Shown in pieces: positions 25,939-34,886 of a stretch of DNA of 64,000 nucleotides. Every line of letters starts with the position of its first letter. Position 1 is the stretch's first letter. Under the pieces are notes generated by a model. That model was not told the DNA's origin, did not search any database, and was given only the letters and a program-made list of their open reading frames with translations. The stretch spans positions 1,612,001-1,676,000 of the forward strand of contig NZ_CP110396.1 in assembly GCF_029910215.1 (NCBI RefSeq), read 5' to 3'. The position numbers and the translations under genes are program-made. The stretch is from Paraburkholderia sp. D15. Its GTDB lineage: Bacteria; Pseudomonadota; Gammaproteobacteria; Burkholderiales; Burkholderiaceae.

Positions 25939-26838
25939 TCACGAAACCTGCGCCCGCCGCGCAAACAACCGCCGCGTCAAATCGAACGCGACCAGGTTCC
26001 CCGCCAGCACCAGCAGCAAACCCACCACCGCCAACGCGGACCACTGATAGCCTTCGAACACCGTCGACACCGCCAGCGCCACGATCGGGAACAGCACCGT
26101 GCAATACGCGGCTCGCTCGGGGCCCATGCGGCCGACCAGCATCAGGTACGCCGTAAAGCCGATCACCGAACCGAAGATCGACAGATAGCCGAGCGCACCG
26201 AGATAGCGGACAGTCGGCTCAACCGCGAACGGCAATCCCGCCAGCGCGCTACCCACCGTCAACACGCCCGCGCCGATCAACATGGCCCAGCTATTGGTCG
26301 CGAATGGATGCAGCCCCATCGATTGCATGCGGCTCGACAAAAGGTTGCCGGCGGAGAAGCAGATCGTTCCCAGGAAGGCCACGCCGAGTCCCAACCAGGC
26401 GGTGTGATCGCCGAGGTGACCGGTCATCTGCTGGACAAACAGACACACGATGCCGACCAGCCCCAGCAATGCTCCCGCAATCGCCGACGGCTGCAGCGGA
26501 CGGCCCATGAAAAGCCGGCCGTTGATCGAGTTCAGCAACGGCGCGGTGGAAAACACCACGGCGACGAGTCCGCTCGGGACCACCCGCTCGGCGTAGTAGA
26601 AGCAAAGGAAGTTGACGCAGAACAGCGCCAGCCCCTGCGCGACGAGGTATCGCCACGCGGCGCGCGGCGGCCATATCGGCCGGCGCATGACGCGCAGCAG
26701 CGCGAACAGCACGAGCGCCGCAATGCCGAAACGCCACGCAATCGAAACGGGCGGCGGCACCACGCCCAGCTGCCATTTGATGGCGATCCAGGTGGTGCCC
26801 CAGATCAAAACGGTAACGACGTAAAGCGCGAAATTCAT
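25939..26838 (-). CDS. EamA-family (DMT) transporter
   Basis: Drug/metabolite transporter with two EamA repeats and about ten membrane helices, 299 residues. The N-terminal MNFALYVVTVLIWGTTWIAI and CFYYAERVVPSGLVAVVFS segments are typical of RhaT/YdcZ-like exporters of amino acids or metabolites. The ATG of MNFALY is chosen; the longer open frame runs backward across the divergent AraC gene and its N-terminus looks non-native. Substrate unknown; the divergent AraC regulator is the likely controller. Confidence 0.9.
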   Translation of the reverse strand: MNFALYVVTVLIWGTTWIAIKWQLGVVPPPVSIAWRFGIAALVLFALLRVMRRPIWPPRAAWRYLVAQGLALFCVNFLCFYYAERVVPSGLVAVVFSTAPLLNSINGRLFMGRPLQPSAIAGALLGLVGIVCLFVQQMTGHLGDHTAWLGLGVAFLGTICFSAGNLLSSRMQSMGLHPFATNSWAMLIGAGVLTVGSALAGLPFAVEPTVRYLGALGYLSIFGSVIGFTAYLMLVGRMGPERAAYCTVLFPIVALAVSTVFEGYQWSALAVVGLLLVLAGNLVAFDLTRRLFARRAQVS

Positions 26839-26998
26839 GGTCGGGTCGATCACTGCGAATGCTGAAGACCCGACTATGCGCGCGCGCTGGCCGCGGCACT
26901 TGTCCAGGATTGCGCACTTTTTCTTGGTGACGAGCGGCCGCGAGGACATCGCCGTATACTGGCGGCCAGCCCGATTTCCGCTGTATCCCGCCTGTCCC

Positions 26999-27916
26999 GT
27001 GAACGCTCGAACGCCCGCCCCCGTGTTGAATTCCACCGAAACGCCTTTCGGCCTGCATTCGGTTTGTCACACGCTGAGCAGCTCGAACGCGAATCTCGAC
27101 CGTTTCGCGTGGCTCGGCGACCGGCTCGCGGTCGCCATCTGGACGCGCGATACCGAAGAGGCGGAAACCGCGTACGAACAGCCGGGCCATCACACGCTGT
27201 CGTGCTATCTGAACGGCGGCTACCGCACCGAGCGGCAGAAAATGCCCGGGCATTACGGCGCGCCATCCCGGCTCTGCACGCTACCCGGCGATCACGAATC
27301 GCGCTGGTGGGTACGCGGGCACATGCACTTCATGCATCTGTATTTCCTGCCCGAGCATTTCACGCAACGCGCCGTTCAGGAACTCGATCGCGAGCCGCGC
27401 GAACTGACGCTTGCGGACCGTACTTATTTCGAGGACGAGCAGATCGCCAGCTTGTGTCAGACGCTGGCGAACGAAGACTGGCAAGACCCGGACGGCTTGC
27501 TGCGCACGAACGAAACCGCGCATCGGGTGCTGAGTCTGCTGTTGCGCGCGCAAGGCGTGCGCCGCGCCGACGCCGCGCTCAAAGGCGGATTGTCGGTGGC
27601 CACGCGGCGGCGTTTGCGCGATTACATCGAGACGCATCTCGCGCAGACGCTCACGCTCGGCGAACTCGCCGGAGTTGCGTCGTTATCCGAATTCCATCTC
27701 GCGCGGATGTTCCGCACATCGTTCGGTTTGCCGCCCGCCGCGTGGATCGCGCAGCAACGGCTCGAACGTGCGCGGACGCTGTTGCGCACCACGGCGCTGC
27801 CACTCGCCCAGGTGGCCGAACAATGTGGCTACGCGAACGCCAGTCACTTCAGTCATCGGTTTCGCGAAAGCGTCGGGGTGGCGCCGTCCGCGTATCGGCA
27901 AGCGCTGGTTGCCTGA
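26999..27916 (+). CDS. AraC-family transcriptional regulator
   Basis: About 305 residues, with an N-terminal ligand/dimer domain and C-terminal double helix-turn-helix (about the last 100 residues: LTLGELAGVASLSEFHLARM, then PLAQVAEQCGYANASHFSHR). The GTG at 26999 (VNARTPAPV) is chosen because it leaves a 160-bp divergent promoter to the EamA gene; ATGs at 26837 and 26876 are alternatives, and no start has a good Shine-Dalgarno sequence. The pairing suggests that it activates the EamA exporter. Confidence 0.85.
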   Translation: MNARTPAPVLNSTETPFGLHSVCHTLSSSNANLDRFAWLGDRLAVAIWTRDTEEAETAYEQPGHHTLSCYLNGGYRTERQKMPGHYGAPSRLCTLPGDHESRWWVRGHMHFMHLYFLPEHFTQRAVQELDREPRELTLADRTYFEDEQIASLCQTLANEDWQDPDGLLRTNETAHRVLSLLLRAQGVRRADAALKGGLSVATRRRLRDYIETHLAQTLTLGELAGVASLSEFHLARMFRTSFGLPPAAWIAQQRLERARTLLRTTALPLAQVAEQCGYANASHFSHRFRESVGVAPSAYRQALVA

Positions 27917-27941
27917 TACGCGGAGCGGCTCGCTTTAGCGC

Positions 27942-27965
27942 TTCATTGCTTCATTGCTTCATTGC
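27942..27965 (+). repeat. three tandem TTCATTGC units
   Basis: The 8-bp unit TTCATTGC is repeated three times in tandem between the AraC stop and the stop of the convergent FAD/Fe-S dehydrogenase gene. A simple-sequence tract without evident function. Confidence 0.7.
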
Positions 27966-27966
27966 T

Positions 27967-30900
27967 CTATTGCAAGGCCATCGCCAGCACGCGTGCCACG
28001 TGAATTGCGTCGACGCCCGCGCCATCGTGAATCTGATGACGACAACTCGTCCCGTCGGCCACCATCAGCGTGTTGGCGTCGATCTTGCGCACCGCCGGCA
28101 GCAACGACAATTCCGCCATCGCCTGCGAGGTCGCGTAATGCTCGGCCTCGTAGCCGAAACTACCCGCCATCCCGCAGCACGACGACTCCACCGTCGATAC
28201 CTTCAGTTCCGGAATCCACTTCAACACGGTTTGCACCGGCGTGAACGCGTCGAAAGCCTTTTGATGGCAATGGCCATGCACCAGCGCCTCCGGCGTTGCG
28301 AGCGGTTTCAACGCGAGTTGCAAACGTCCGGCCTTGTCCTCGCGCACCAGAAACTCCTCGAACAGGAACGCCTGCTTCGCCAGCCGCTGCGCTTCCTCGC
28401 CGAAACCGTAGTGCAGAAACTCGTCGCGCAACGACAGCAGACACGACGGTTCGAGGCCGACAATCGGCACGCCGCGCTCGACGAACGGCTTGAACAGATC
28501 GAGCATGCGTCGCGCTTCCTGTTTCGCTTCGTCGACCAGCCCCGCCGCGAGAAAGGTGCGTCCGCAACACACCGGGCGTTCACCCTGGCGCATGTTGAAA
28601 TGCACCGTGTAGCCGGCAGCTTCGAGTACGCGCTGCGCGGCGCGTGCGTTGTCCGGCTCCATGTGGTTGTTGAATGTATCGACGAACAGCAGCACTTCCT
28701 TCAGCGCGCTGCCTTGTGGCTGGCTCGTCGTAGACGACCTGGCCGGTGCGTGAGCCACCGCATTCGCGAGAAACGACTTCCTGAAGCGCGGCAGACTGCG
28801 CTCCGGCGCAAAGCCGACAGCCCGCTTGAACCAGGTGGACAGCAACGGCACGTTGTCGGCCAACGCCATCAAACCCGGCATACGGCTCGCCGTCGACGCA
28901 TAACGCGGCATGAACGCCACCAGCTTGTCGCGCAGCCGCAAGCCGTGTCGCTTGACACGCGCCGCCCGCGCTTCGATCTTGAACTTCGCCATGTCGACGC
29001 CGGTCGGGCAATCGCGCTTGCAACCCTTGCACGATACGCAGAGGTCGAGGGTTTCCTTGACGTCGTCGCTCGCGAGGCCTGCTTCGCCGAGTTGCCCGGA
29101 GATCGCGAGGCGCAGCGTGTTCGCGCGGCCACGCGTCACGTGCTGCTCGTCCTTCGTCACGCGATAGCTCGGACACATGGTGCCCGCGTCGAACTTGCGG
29201 CAATGGCCGTTGTTGTTGCACATCTCGACGGCCTTCGCGAGGCCGCCGGACAGATCGTTGCCGGTGCCCGCCAAGGTTTCCTTGCCGGTCAGCGGATCGC
29301 GTTCGACATTCCACGCGGACCAGTCGAGCGCGGTGGCGATGGTCTGCTCCTGATAGCCCGGCGGAAAACGGAAATGCCGCGCTTCGTCCATCTTCGGCGG
29401 ACGCACGATCTTGTCGGGATTGAAGCGATTGTCCGGATCGAACAGAGCCTTGATGTCGGCGAACGCCTGATTCAGCCGCGGCCCGTATTGCCACGCGACC
29501 CATTCTCCGCGGCACAGACCGTCGCCGTGCTCGCCCGAATACGCGCCCTTGTATTCGCGGACCAGCGCGGCGGCCTCTTCGGCGATCGCGCGCATTTTCA
29601 CGGCGCCGTCGCGACGCATGTCGAGAATCGGCCGCACGTGGAGCGTACCGACGCTCGCGTGCGCGTACCACGTGCCCTCCGTGTCGTGACGATGGAAGAC
29701 CTCGGTCAGACGGCTCGTGTATTCGGCAAGGTGTTCGAGCGGCACCGCGCAATCTTCGATGAACGACACCGGCTTGCCGTCGCCCTTCATGCTCATCATG
29801 ATATTCAGGCCGGCCTTGCGGACTTCCCACAGCGCCTTCTGTTCATTCGCGTCCGGCATCTCGACGACCGAGCCGGGCAAGCCGAGATCGGCCATCAATT
29901 CGGTGAGCTGTTTGAGCGACGCGAGTTGCGCGTCGCGGTTTTCGCCCGCGAATTCCACCAGCAGAATCGCCTGCGGTTCGCCGACCAGCGCCTTGCCGAT
30001 CACCGGACGGAACGCCGGGTTGCTCATCGCCAGGTCGATCATCGTGCGATCGACCAGTTCCACCGCCACCGGCTTCAGCTTGACGATGTGCTGAGTCAGG
30101 TCCATCGACTGCCAGAAGGTCGGGAAGTTGACCACGCCGAGCATCTTGTGCGCGGGCAGCGGCGCGAGCTTCAGCGTCAATTGCCGGCTGAACGCGAGCG
30201 TGCCTTCCGAGCCGACCAGTAGATGCGCGAGGTTCGCGAAACCGTCGTCGGTATAGGCGCGCGGGTTCTGGCAATCGAACAGATCGATGTTGTAGCCCGC
30301 CACGCGGCGCAGCACCTTCGGCACCTGCGCGGCGATTTCGTCACGCTCGCGTTGCGCGATGCGCGTCACGCCGTCGAGTATCTGCTGCACACGTGCGCCT
30401 TGCGGCGCGTCGCGCAACGACGCGAAACGCGCGTCGTTGCCGTCGGCGAGAATCGCGTCGATCGCTTCGACGTTGTGCACCATGTTGCCGTATTCGATCG
30501 ACCGCGAGCCGCACGAGTTATTACCCGCCATGCCGCCGATCGTGCATTGCGCGGCGGTCGACACATCGACCGGAAACCAGAGGCCGTGCGGCTTGAGCCA
30601 CGCGTTCAGATGGTCCAGCACGACACCCGGCTCGACCGTCACCGTGCGCGCGTCGGCGTCGAAGTCGACAATGTTGTTCAACCATTTGCTCGTGTCGATC
30701 ACGAGCGCTTCGCCGACTGTCTGGCCGCATTGGCTCGTGCCGGCGCCGCGCGCAAGCAACGGCACCTTCTCGCTGCGGGCAATTTCCAGCGCGACGCGCA
30801 GATCGTCCTGATCGCGCGGCACGACCACGCCGATCGGCGTGATCTGGTAGATCGACGCATCGGTCGCGTACCGGCCGCGGCTCGCCAGATCGAACAGCAC

Positions 30901-31011
30901 GTCGCCGCGCAACGACTTGCGCAGTTGCTGCGCGAGCGGCGTCGTCAGACGCGCGGCGGAAGGCACCAGATGAATCGGCTTGACGAGCAAAGCGGAAGTG
31001 GGGTTCGTCAT
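27967..31011 (-). CDS. FAD-linked oxidase/Fe-S two-domain dehydrogenase (YdiJ/GlcD-GlcF-like)
   Basis: Membrane-associated respiratory-type dehydrogenase of about 1014 residues joining a D-lactate/2-hydroxyglutarate oxidase to its Fe-S subunit. The N-terminal half has the PCMH FAD fold (PLLARGAGTSQCGQTVGEA; GGMAGNNSCGSRSIEYGN) and an FAD-oxidase C domain. From about 620 follow Fe-S ligands CVSCKGCKRDCPTGV, then two CCG cysteine-rich repeats (PVCCGRTF, ESSCCGMAGSFGYE). It would oxidise a D-2-hydroxy acid and pass electrons to quinone. The ATG of MTNPTSALL is chosen; the frame extends 55 codons upstream into the hydratase gene. Last gene of the GntR-linked operon. Confidence 0.92.
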   Translation of the reverse strand: MTNPTSALLVKPIHLVPSAARLTTPLAQQLRKSLRGDVLFDLASRGRYATDASIYQITPIGVVVPRDQDDLRVALEIARSEKVPLLARGAGTSQCGQTVGEALVIDTSKWLNNIVDFDADARTVTVEPGVVLDHLNAWLKPHGLWFPVDVSTAAQCTIGGMAGNNSCGSRSIEYGNMVHNVEAIDAILADGNDARFASLRDAPQGARVQQILDGVTRIAQRERDEIAAQVPKVLRRVAGYNIDLFDCQNPRAYTDDGFANLAHLLVGSEGTLAFSRQLTLKLAPLPAHKMLGVVNFPTFWQSMDLTQHIVKLKPVAVELVDRTMIDLAMSNPAFRPVIGKALVGEPQAILLVEFAGENRDAQLASLKQLTELMADLGLPGSVVEMPDANEQKALWEVRKAGLNIMMSMKGDGKPVSFIEDCAVPLEHLAEYTSRLTEVFHRHDTEGTWYAHASVGTLHVRPILDMRRDGAVKMRAIAEEAAALVREYKGAYSGEHGDGLCRGEWVAWQYGPRLNQAFADIKALFDPDNRFNPDKIVRPPKMDEARHFRFPPGYQEQTIATALDWSAWNVERDPLTGKETLAGTGNDLSGGLAKAVEMCNNNGHCRKFDAGTMCPSYRVTKDEQHVTRGRANTLRLAISGQLGEAGLASDDVKETLDLCVSCKGCKRDCPTGVDMAKFKIEARAARVKRHGLRLRDKLVAFMPRYASTASRMPGLMALADNVPLLSTWFKRAVGFAPERSLPRFRKSFLANAVAHAPARSSTTSQPQGSALKEVLLFVDTFNNHMEPDNARAAQRVLEAAGYTVHFNMRQGERPVCCGRTFLAAGLVDEAKQEARRMLDLFKPFVERGVPIVGLEPSCLLSLRDEFLHYGFGEEAQRLAKQAFLFEEFLVREDKAGRLQLALKPLATPEALVHGHCHQKAFDAFTPVQTVLKWIPELKVSTVESSCCGMAGSFGYEAEHYATSQAMAELSLLPAVRKIDANTLMVADGTSCRHQIHDGAGVDAIHVARVLAMALQ

Positions 31012-31045
31012 ATCGTCTGCCTGTGTGGAACGGGCGGCCCGCGGG

Positions 31046-31804
31046 TTAGTACAGCGTGAGGCCGACCGGCGCGAGGCCTTCGATGCGGCCGCTCGCGCTG
31101 CCCGCTTGCCGCGGGAAGTACATGCCCGTGTAAGAGCCGGTGGTGATGACCATCTCCGGCGTAACGGCGATGCCACGCGAAGTCGCGTGATTCACGAGCC
31201 AGGTCAGCAGACGGCGCGGATCGCCGGCCGGGTTGGCGGGCGCGTTAGCCGCTTCGGTCTGCACGATGTCGTGACCATCGAAGCTGAAACGCAGCGTGGG
31301 CGCGACGAAAGGAAAGTCGTCGCGATACGCGCTGAACTCGCCGACGATCAACGCGCCGTGGTTCTGCAGATCCGCGAGTTGCGCGAGCTTGTCGACGCCG
31401 GGCCATGCGGTGTACCGGCTCGCGACGATCTCGATGGCCGCGCCGATCGAGCCGATACCCGCCCGCACGTCCGCTTCGCTATACGGCGCGGCGGACGCCT
31501 CGAAACGACGCGCGAAGCGAAACGCGATTTCCAGTTCGAGTCCCAGCGGCGCAAACTGTGCGCGCGGCAGACGCGCGCCGTCGGCGTGCAGATCGGCAAC
31601 GGGCAACGGCGCGCCCTGGATCGGACCATCGTGCGATTTCGCGCCGATCTTCCAGCCGCCGATGCGGTGGCCGCTCGCGTCCAGCAGGGCGTGCTGGATC
31701 GCGTAGGCCGCTTCGGCGTCGGCGGGCAGGTCGGACGGCAGCGCGTCGAGCGTGATGTGGTCGCGGCGTGCGTCGGCGAGACGCTGGCTGAGTGAAGTCG
31801 TCAT
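31046..31804 (-). CDS. 2-keto-4-pentenoate hydratase/FAH-fold enzyme (MhpD-like)
   Basis: FAH-fold hydratase or decarboxylase, 252 residues, of the MhpD/DmpE/HpaH group. The signatures are GWKIGAKSHDGPIQG near residue 48, the acidic metal strands GLELEIAFRFARRF and AAIEIVASRY, and TTGSYTGMYF near the C-terminus. These enzymes hydrate 2-hydroxypentadienoates or decarboxylate oxalocrotonates. In this operon it sits between an MFS permease and a hydroxyacid dehydrogenase, without a ring-cleavage enzyme, so it may act on a non-aromatic unsaturated oxo acid (inference). Confidence 0.88.
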   Translation of the reverse strand: MTTSLSQRLADARRDHITLDALPSDLPADAEAAYAIQHALLDASGHRIGGWKIGAKSHDGPIQGAPLPVADLHADGARLPRAQFAPLGLELEIAFRFARRFEASAAPYSEADVRAGIGSIGAAIEIVASRYTAWPGVDKLAQLADLQNHGALIVGEFSAYRDDFPFVAPTLRFSFDGHDIVQTEAANAPANPAGDPRRLLTWLVNHATSRGIAVTPEMVITTGSYTGMYFPRQAGSASGRIEGLAPVGLTLY

Positions 31805-31849
31805 ATCGTCGTGAAAGCGTGGAGAGAAAACGGCGCGTGATGTCGACGT

Positions 31850-33136
31850 CTATGCGCCGAGGCGGGTCGGAACCGCGCCCTTGTCCGCCGGGTTGAGCGC
31901 GAACTTGCTCTCGGGCTGCATGCGGAACGCGAGCACCACGCCAATCGCCATCAACAGCATGCTGCCGACGAATGGCAACTCCCAGCTACCGAAGTAATCG
32001 ATCAGGAAGCCGCCCACCACCGGCGAGATGATCGCGGCCAACGCCGAGCCGGTGTTCATCATGCCGCTCGCGGTGCCGGAAAATTCCGGGGCGATGTCCA
32101 TCGGGATGGCCCACATCGGACCAATCGTCATTTCGGCGAAGAAGAAGCCGGACGCAAGACACGCCATCGACAGATACAGGTCGTGCGTGAACATCAGCGG
32201 GATCAGCGAGAGCAGACAGAAGAACATGCACACCGACACCATCCAGCTGCGAGCGCGTTTGAGGCTGCCGGTGCGGGTGAAGATCCAGTCGGTCACGATG
32301 CCGCCGAGCGTATCGCCGAGCACGCCGGCGAAGAACACCACGGACGCGAAGATCGCCGACTTCTGCAATTGCAGGTGATAGCTATGCAGGAAGTACTGCG
32401 GAATCCAGCTGAGGAACAGCCACAAGGTCCAGCCGTAGCAGAAGTACACGATCGTGACCGGCCACATGCGACGGAACAGTTTGCCCCACGGCACGCCGGC
32501 CGCTTTCGGTTTCGGCGCGGGCAGCACGTCGAGTTCCTCGGTCGTGATACGCGGATGATCCTTCGGATGCTCGGTGAACGTGATCGCCCACACGCCGACC
32601 CACAACAGGCTGAACACGCCGCAGATGTAGAACGATTCGCGCCAGCCCCACGTCGCCATGACCAGCACGATCAGGCCGGGCGCGACCGCATTGCCGATCC
32701 GCGACGCCGCGTGCGTAATGCCCTGCGCGAAACCGCGTTTCTCTTTCGCGACCCAGCGCGCCATCGCGGAGGTCGCGGCGGGGAAAGTCGCGCCTTCACC
32801 GAAACCGAGCAGCACGCGAGCGGCCAGCAGCGAGATCAAGCCGCCGGCGAAACCGGTCAGCAAGGTCGCGATGCCCCACACGGCGCCGCAAAACAGCAGC
32901 GTGCGCTTCGCGCCGAAACGATCGCTGACCCATCCGCCGATGATCTGAAAGATCAGATACGGGTAGGCGAAGGCCGAGAACACGAGGCCGACTTCCGTAT
33001 GCGAAAGATTGAATTCCTTGCCGAAACCCGCCGCCGCCGTGCTGACGTTCACGCGGTCGAGGTAGGTGATGAAGTACATGATGCAGAGCATCACTAGAAC
33101 GATACTGGTCGCACTGGTCACACGAAACCGCTTCAT
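31850..33136 (-). CDS. MFS permease, anion:cation symporter (ACS) type
   Basis: Twelve-helix permease of about 428 residues, similar to the glucarate/galactonate/phthalate carriers of the ACS family. Helix 1 (IVLVMLCIMYFITYLDRVNV) carries the YxDRVN signature, and GFGEGATFPAATSAMARW follows helix 4. The ATG of MKRFRV has GGAGAG upstream; the longer frame adds an Arg-rich leader. It probably imports the organic acid metabolised by the operon. 350 bp separate it from the aminotransferase upstream. Confidence 0.92.
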   Translation of the reverse strand: MKRFRVTSATSIVLVMLCIMYFITYLDRVNVSTAAAGFGKEFNLSHTEVGLVFSAFAYPYLIFQIIGGWVSDRFGAKRTLLFCGAVWGIATLLTGFAGGLISLLAARVLLGFGEGATFPAATSAMARWVAKEKRGFAQGITHAASRIGNAVAPGLIVLVMATWGWRESFYICGVFSLLWVGVWAITFTEHPKDHPRITTEELDVLPAPKPKAAGVPWGKLFRRMWPVTIVYFCYGWTLWLFLSWIPQYFLHSYHLQLQKSAIFASVVFFAGVLGDTLGGIVTDWIFTRTGSLKRARSWMVSVCMFFCLLSLIPLMFTHDLYLSMACLASGFFFAEMTIGPMWAIPMDIAPEFSGTASGMMNTGSALAAIISPVVGGFLIDYFGSWELPFVGSMLLMAIGVVLAFRMQPESKFALNPADKGAVPTRLGA

Positions 33137-33487
33137 CGTCTCTCTCCATTGCATGTGTCGACGGCGCGCTTGAGATGGCGAGCCGCGTCGTTGCCCGTCG
33201 CGGCGGCGTTGGCCGCGCGGGGTCATTGCATGTTGTTCGGGGCCGCGTCTTCGGCGCGGCTTGGTGAGGGAAGTGCTGGACGCCTTCCCCGGCTGCGAGT
33301 CTGTCTGGTGTTCAGTTGCCTGTTTTCAGTTGCCTGTTTCATGCGGCGGATTGCCGGTCACTGCGTGTCTTTCATGGCGCGGCTCGCCGGATACCGATGC
33401 GTAGCCGCGCCTTTCGGGCCTTGAGGTCCAGACTTCGAGGTTCAGGCTTCGAGGTTCAGGCTTCGAGGTTCAGCCTCAGGTTCAGCC
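33137..33487. other. intergenic region with a 14-bp tandem repeat
   Basis: No gene supported. At 33434-33475 there are three tandem units of TTCGAGGTTCAGGC (last one GCC), followed by a shortened unit that reaches the aminotransferase stop codon; a diverged unit precedes them at 33421. The rest of the region (33137-33420) is GC-rich and featureless, and could hold a promoter for the MFS gene. Confidence 0.55.
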
Positions 33488-34708
33488 TCAAGCCGCCGCT
33501 TTCAGCCCGGACGCCTTCGTCGGCTGACTCAGCCATTCCATCGCGGCGGGCAGGCCGCTATCCTTCAGCGGCACACCCGCAAGCCGCAGACCCATTTCGC
33601 AACCGGCCAGCGTCGCGAGCAGCATCAGGTCGTTGCAATCGCCCAGATGGCCGATGCGGAACATGCGGCCTTTCATCTTGCCGAGGCCCGTCCCGAGCGA
33701 CATGTCGAAGCGTTCGTAGATCAGCTTGCGGACCGCGTCGGCATCGATACCCTCCGGCATCATCACGCCGGTCAGCACCGGGCTGTACACCGAGGGATCG
33801 GCGCACTGAATCTCCAGACCCCACGCACGCACCGCGCGGCGGGTCGCTTCGGCGAGTCGTTCATGGCGGGCGAACACGTTGTCGAGCCCCTCGCCGAGAA
33901 TCATCTCCAGCGCTTCGGACAGACCGTAAAGCAGATTCGTGTTCGGCGTGTACGGCCAGTAGCCGGTCTTGTTCATCTCGACGATTTCGGTCCAGTCCCA
34001 GAAGCTGCGCGGGAGTTTGGCCGTCTTGCTGGCGGCAAGCGCTTTCGGCGACAGCGCGTTGAAGCTGATACCCGGCGGCAGCATCAAACCCTTCTGCGAG
34101 CCGGAGACGGTGACGTCCACGCCCCATTCGTCATGACGGTAGTCGGCACACGCGAGGCCGGAGATCGTGTCGACCAGCAGCAACGCCGGGTGACCCGCTG
34201 CGTCGATCGCGCGGCGCACGGCGGCGATGTCCGACGTCACGCCCGTGGAGGTCTCGTTGTGCACCACGCACACGGCCTTGATCGTGTGCTGCGTATCGGC
34301 GCGCAGACGCTCTTCGATCATCTGCGGCTGAACCCCACGACGCCAGCCTTCGATACCCGGCAGTCCGAGAAACTCCGGCTTCAGGCCGAGGCTTTCCGCC
34401 ATCTTTTTCCACAGCGTCGCGAAGTGGCCGGTCTCGAACATCAGCACGTGGTCGCCGGGGCTCAGCGTGTTGGACAACGCCGCTTCCCACGCACCCGTGC
34501 CCGACGCCGGGTAGATCACTACCGGCTGCTGGGTCTTGAAGATCTTCTTGATGCCGTCGAGCACTTGCAGGCCGAGTTCGCCGAATTCCGGGCCGCGATG
34601 ATCGATGGTCGGATAGCTCATCGCCCGGAGGATGCGGTCGGGCACCGGGCTCGGACCCGGGATCTGCAGGAAGTGACGGCCAGCGGGATGAAAGTCTAAC
34701 TTGAGCAT
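33488..34708 (-). CDS. class V aminotransferase (serine/alanine-glyoxylate aminotransferase family)
   Basis: PLP enzyme of about 406 residues. LQIPGPSPVPDRILRAM at the N-terminus and the PLP-lysine segment SGSQKGLMLPPG are hallmarks of the serine-glyoxylate/alanine-glyoxylate/PucG group. HNETSTGVTSDI forms the active-site region. It would transfer an amino group to glyoxylate or pyruvate. The ATG of MLKLDF has GGAGGAG upstream. It is the first gene of the operon (aminotransferase, MFS, hydratase, FAD/Fe-S dehydrogenase), and a 14-bp palindrome lies 19 bases before its start. Confidence 0.92.
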   Translation of the reverse strand: MLKLDFHPAGRHFLQIPGPSPVPDRILRAMSYPTIDHRGPEFGELGLQVLDGIKKIFKTQQPVVIYPASGTGAWEAALSNTLSPGDHVLMFETGHFATLWKKMAESLGLKPEFLGLPGIEGWRRGVQPQMIEERLRADTQHTIKAVCVVHNETSTGVTSDIAAVRRAIDAAGHPALLLVDTISGLACADYRHDEWGVDVTVSGSQKGLMLPPGISFNALSPKALAASKTAKLPRSFWDWTEIVEMNKTGYWPYTPNTNLLYGLSEALEMILGEGLDNVFARHERLAEATRRAVRAWGLEIQCADPSVYSPVLTGVMMPEGIDADAVRKLIYERFDMSLGTGLGKMKGRMFRIGHLGDCNDLMLLATLAGCEMGLRLAGVPLKDSGLPAAMEWLSQPTKASGLKAAA

Positions 34709-34726
34709 TGGGCTCCTCCGTTTGAA

Positions 34727-34740
34727 TTTTGCATGCAAAA
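34727..34740. promoter_or_regulatory. GntR operator 1 (aminotransferase side)
   Basis: TTTTGCATGCAAAA, a perfect 14-bp palindrome just upstream of the aminotransferase ribosome binding site. It matches operator 2 at 34873 with one change and fits the short AT-flanked sites of FCD-type GntR repressors. Confidence 0.7.
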
Positions 34741-34872
34741 AACTATATCAGACGATGCAGGCCGACCCAAGGCAAAATTGACGTTCCGACACCCGTGTTT
34801 ACCCGCTGCCGCACGGCGTGGTTAACTAATCCGTGCACTTCCGATAAAATCCGACCTGACATGATTGAGGGT

Positions 34873-34886
34873 TTTTGTATGCAAAA
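34873..34886. promoter_or_regulatory. GntR operator 2 (overlaps the gntR start codon)
   Basis: TTTTGTATGCAAAA, one base from operator 1; the ATG of the GntR gene (34879) lies inside it. This suggests autorepression. Confidence 0.65.

Noticed and set aside
27064..30222. Open frame of 1052 codons on the plus strand
   Set aside because: It is the antisense of the FAD/Fe-S dehydrogenase and partly of the AraC gene. Its composition is Arg/His/Gln-rich without any domain, the usual shadow of a GC-rich coding strand.
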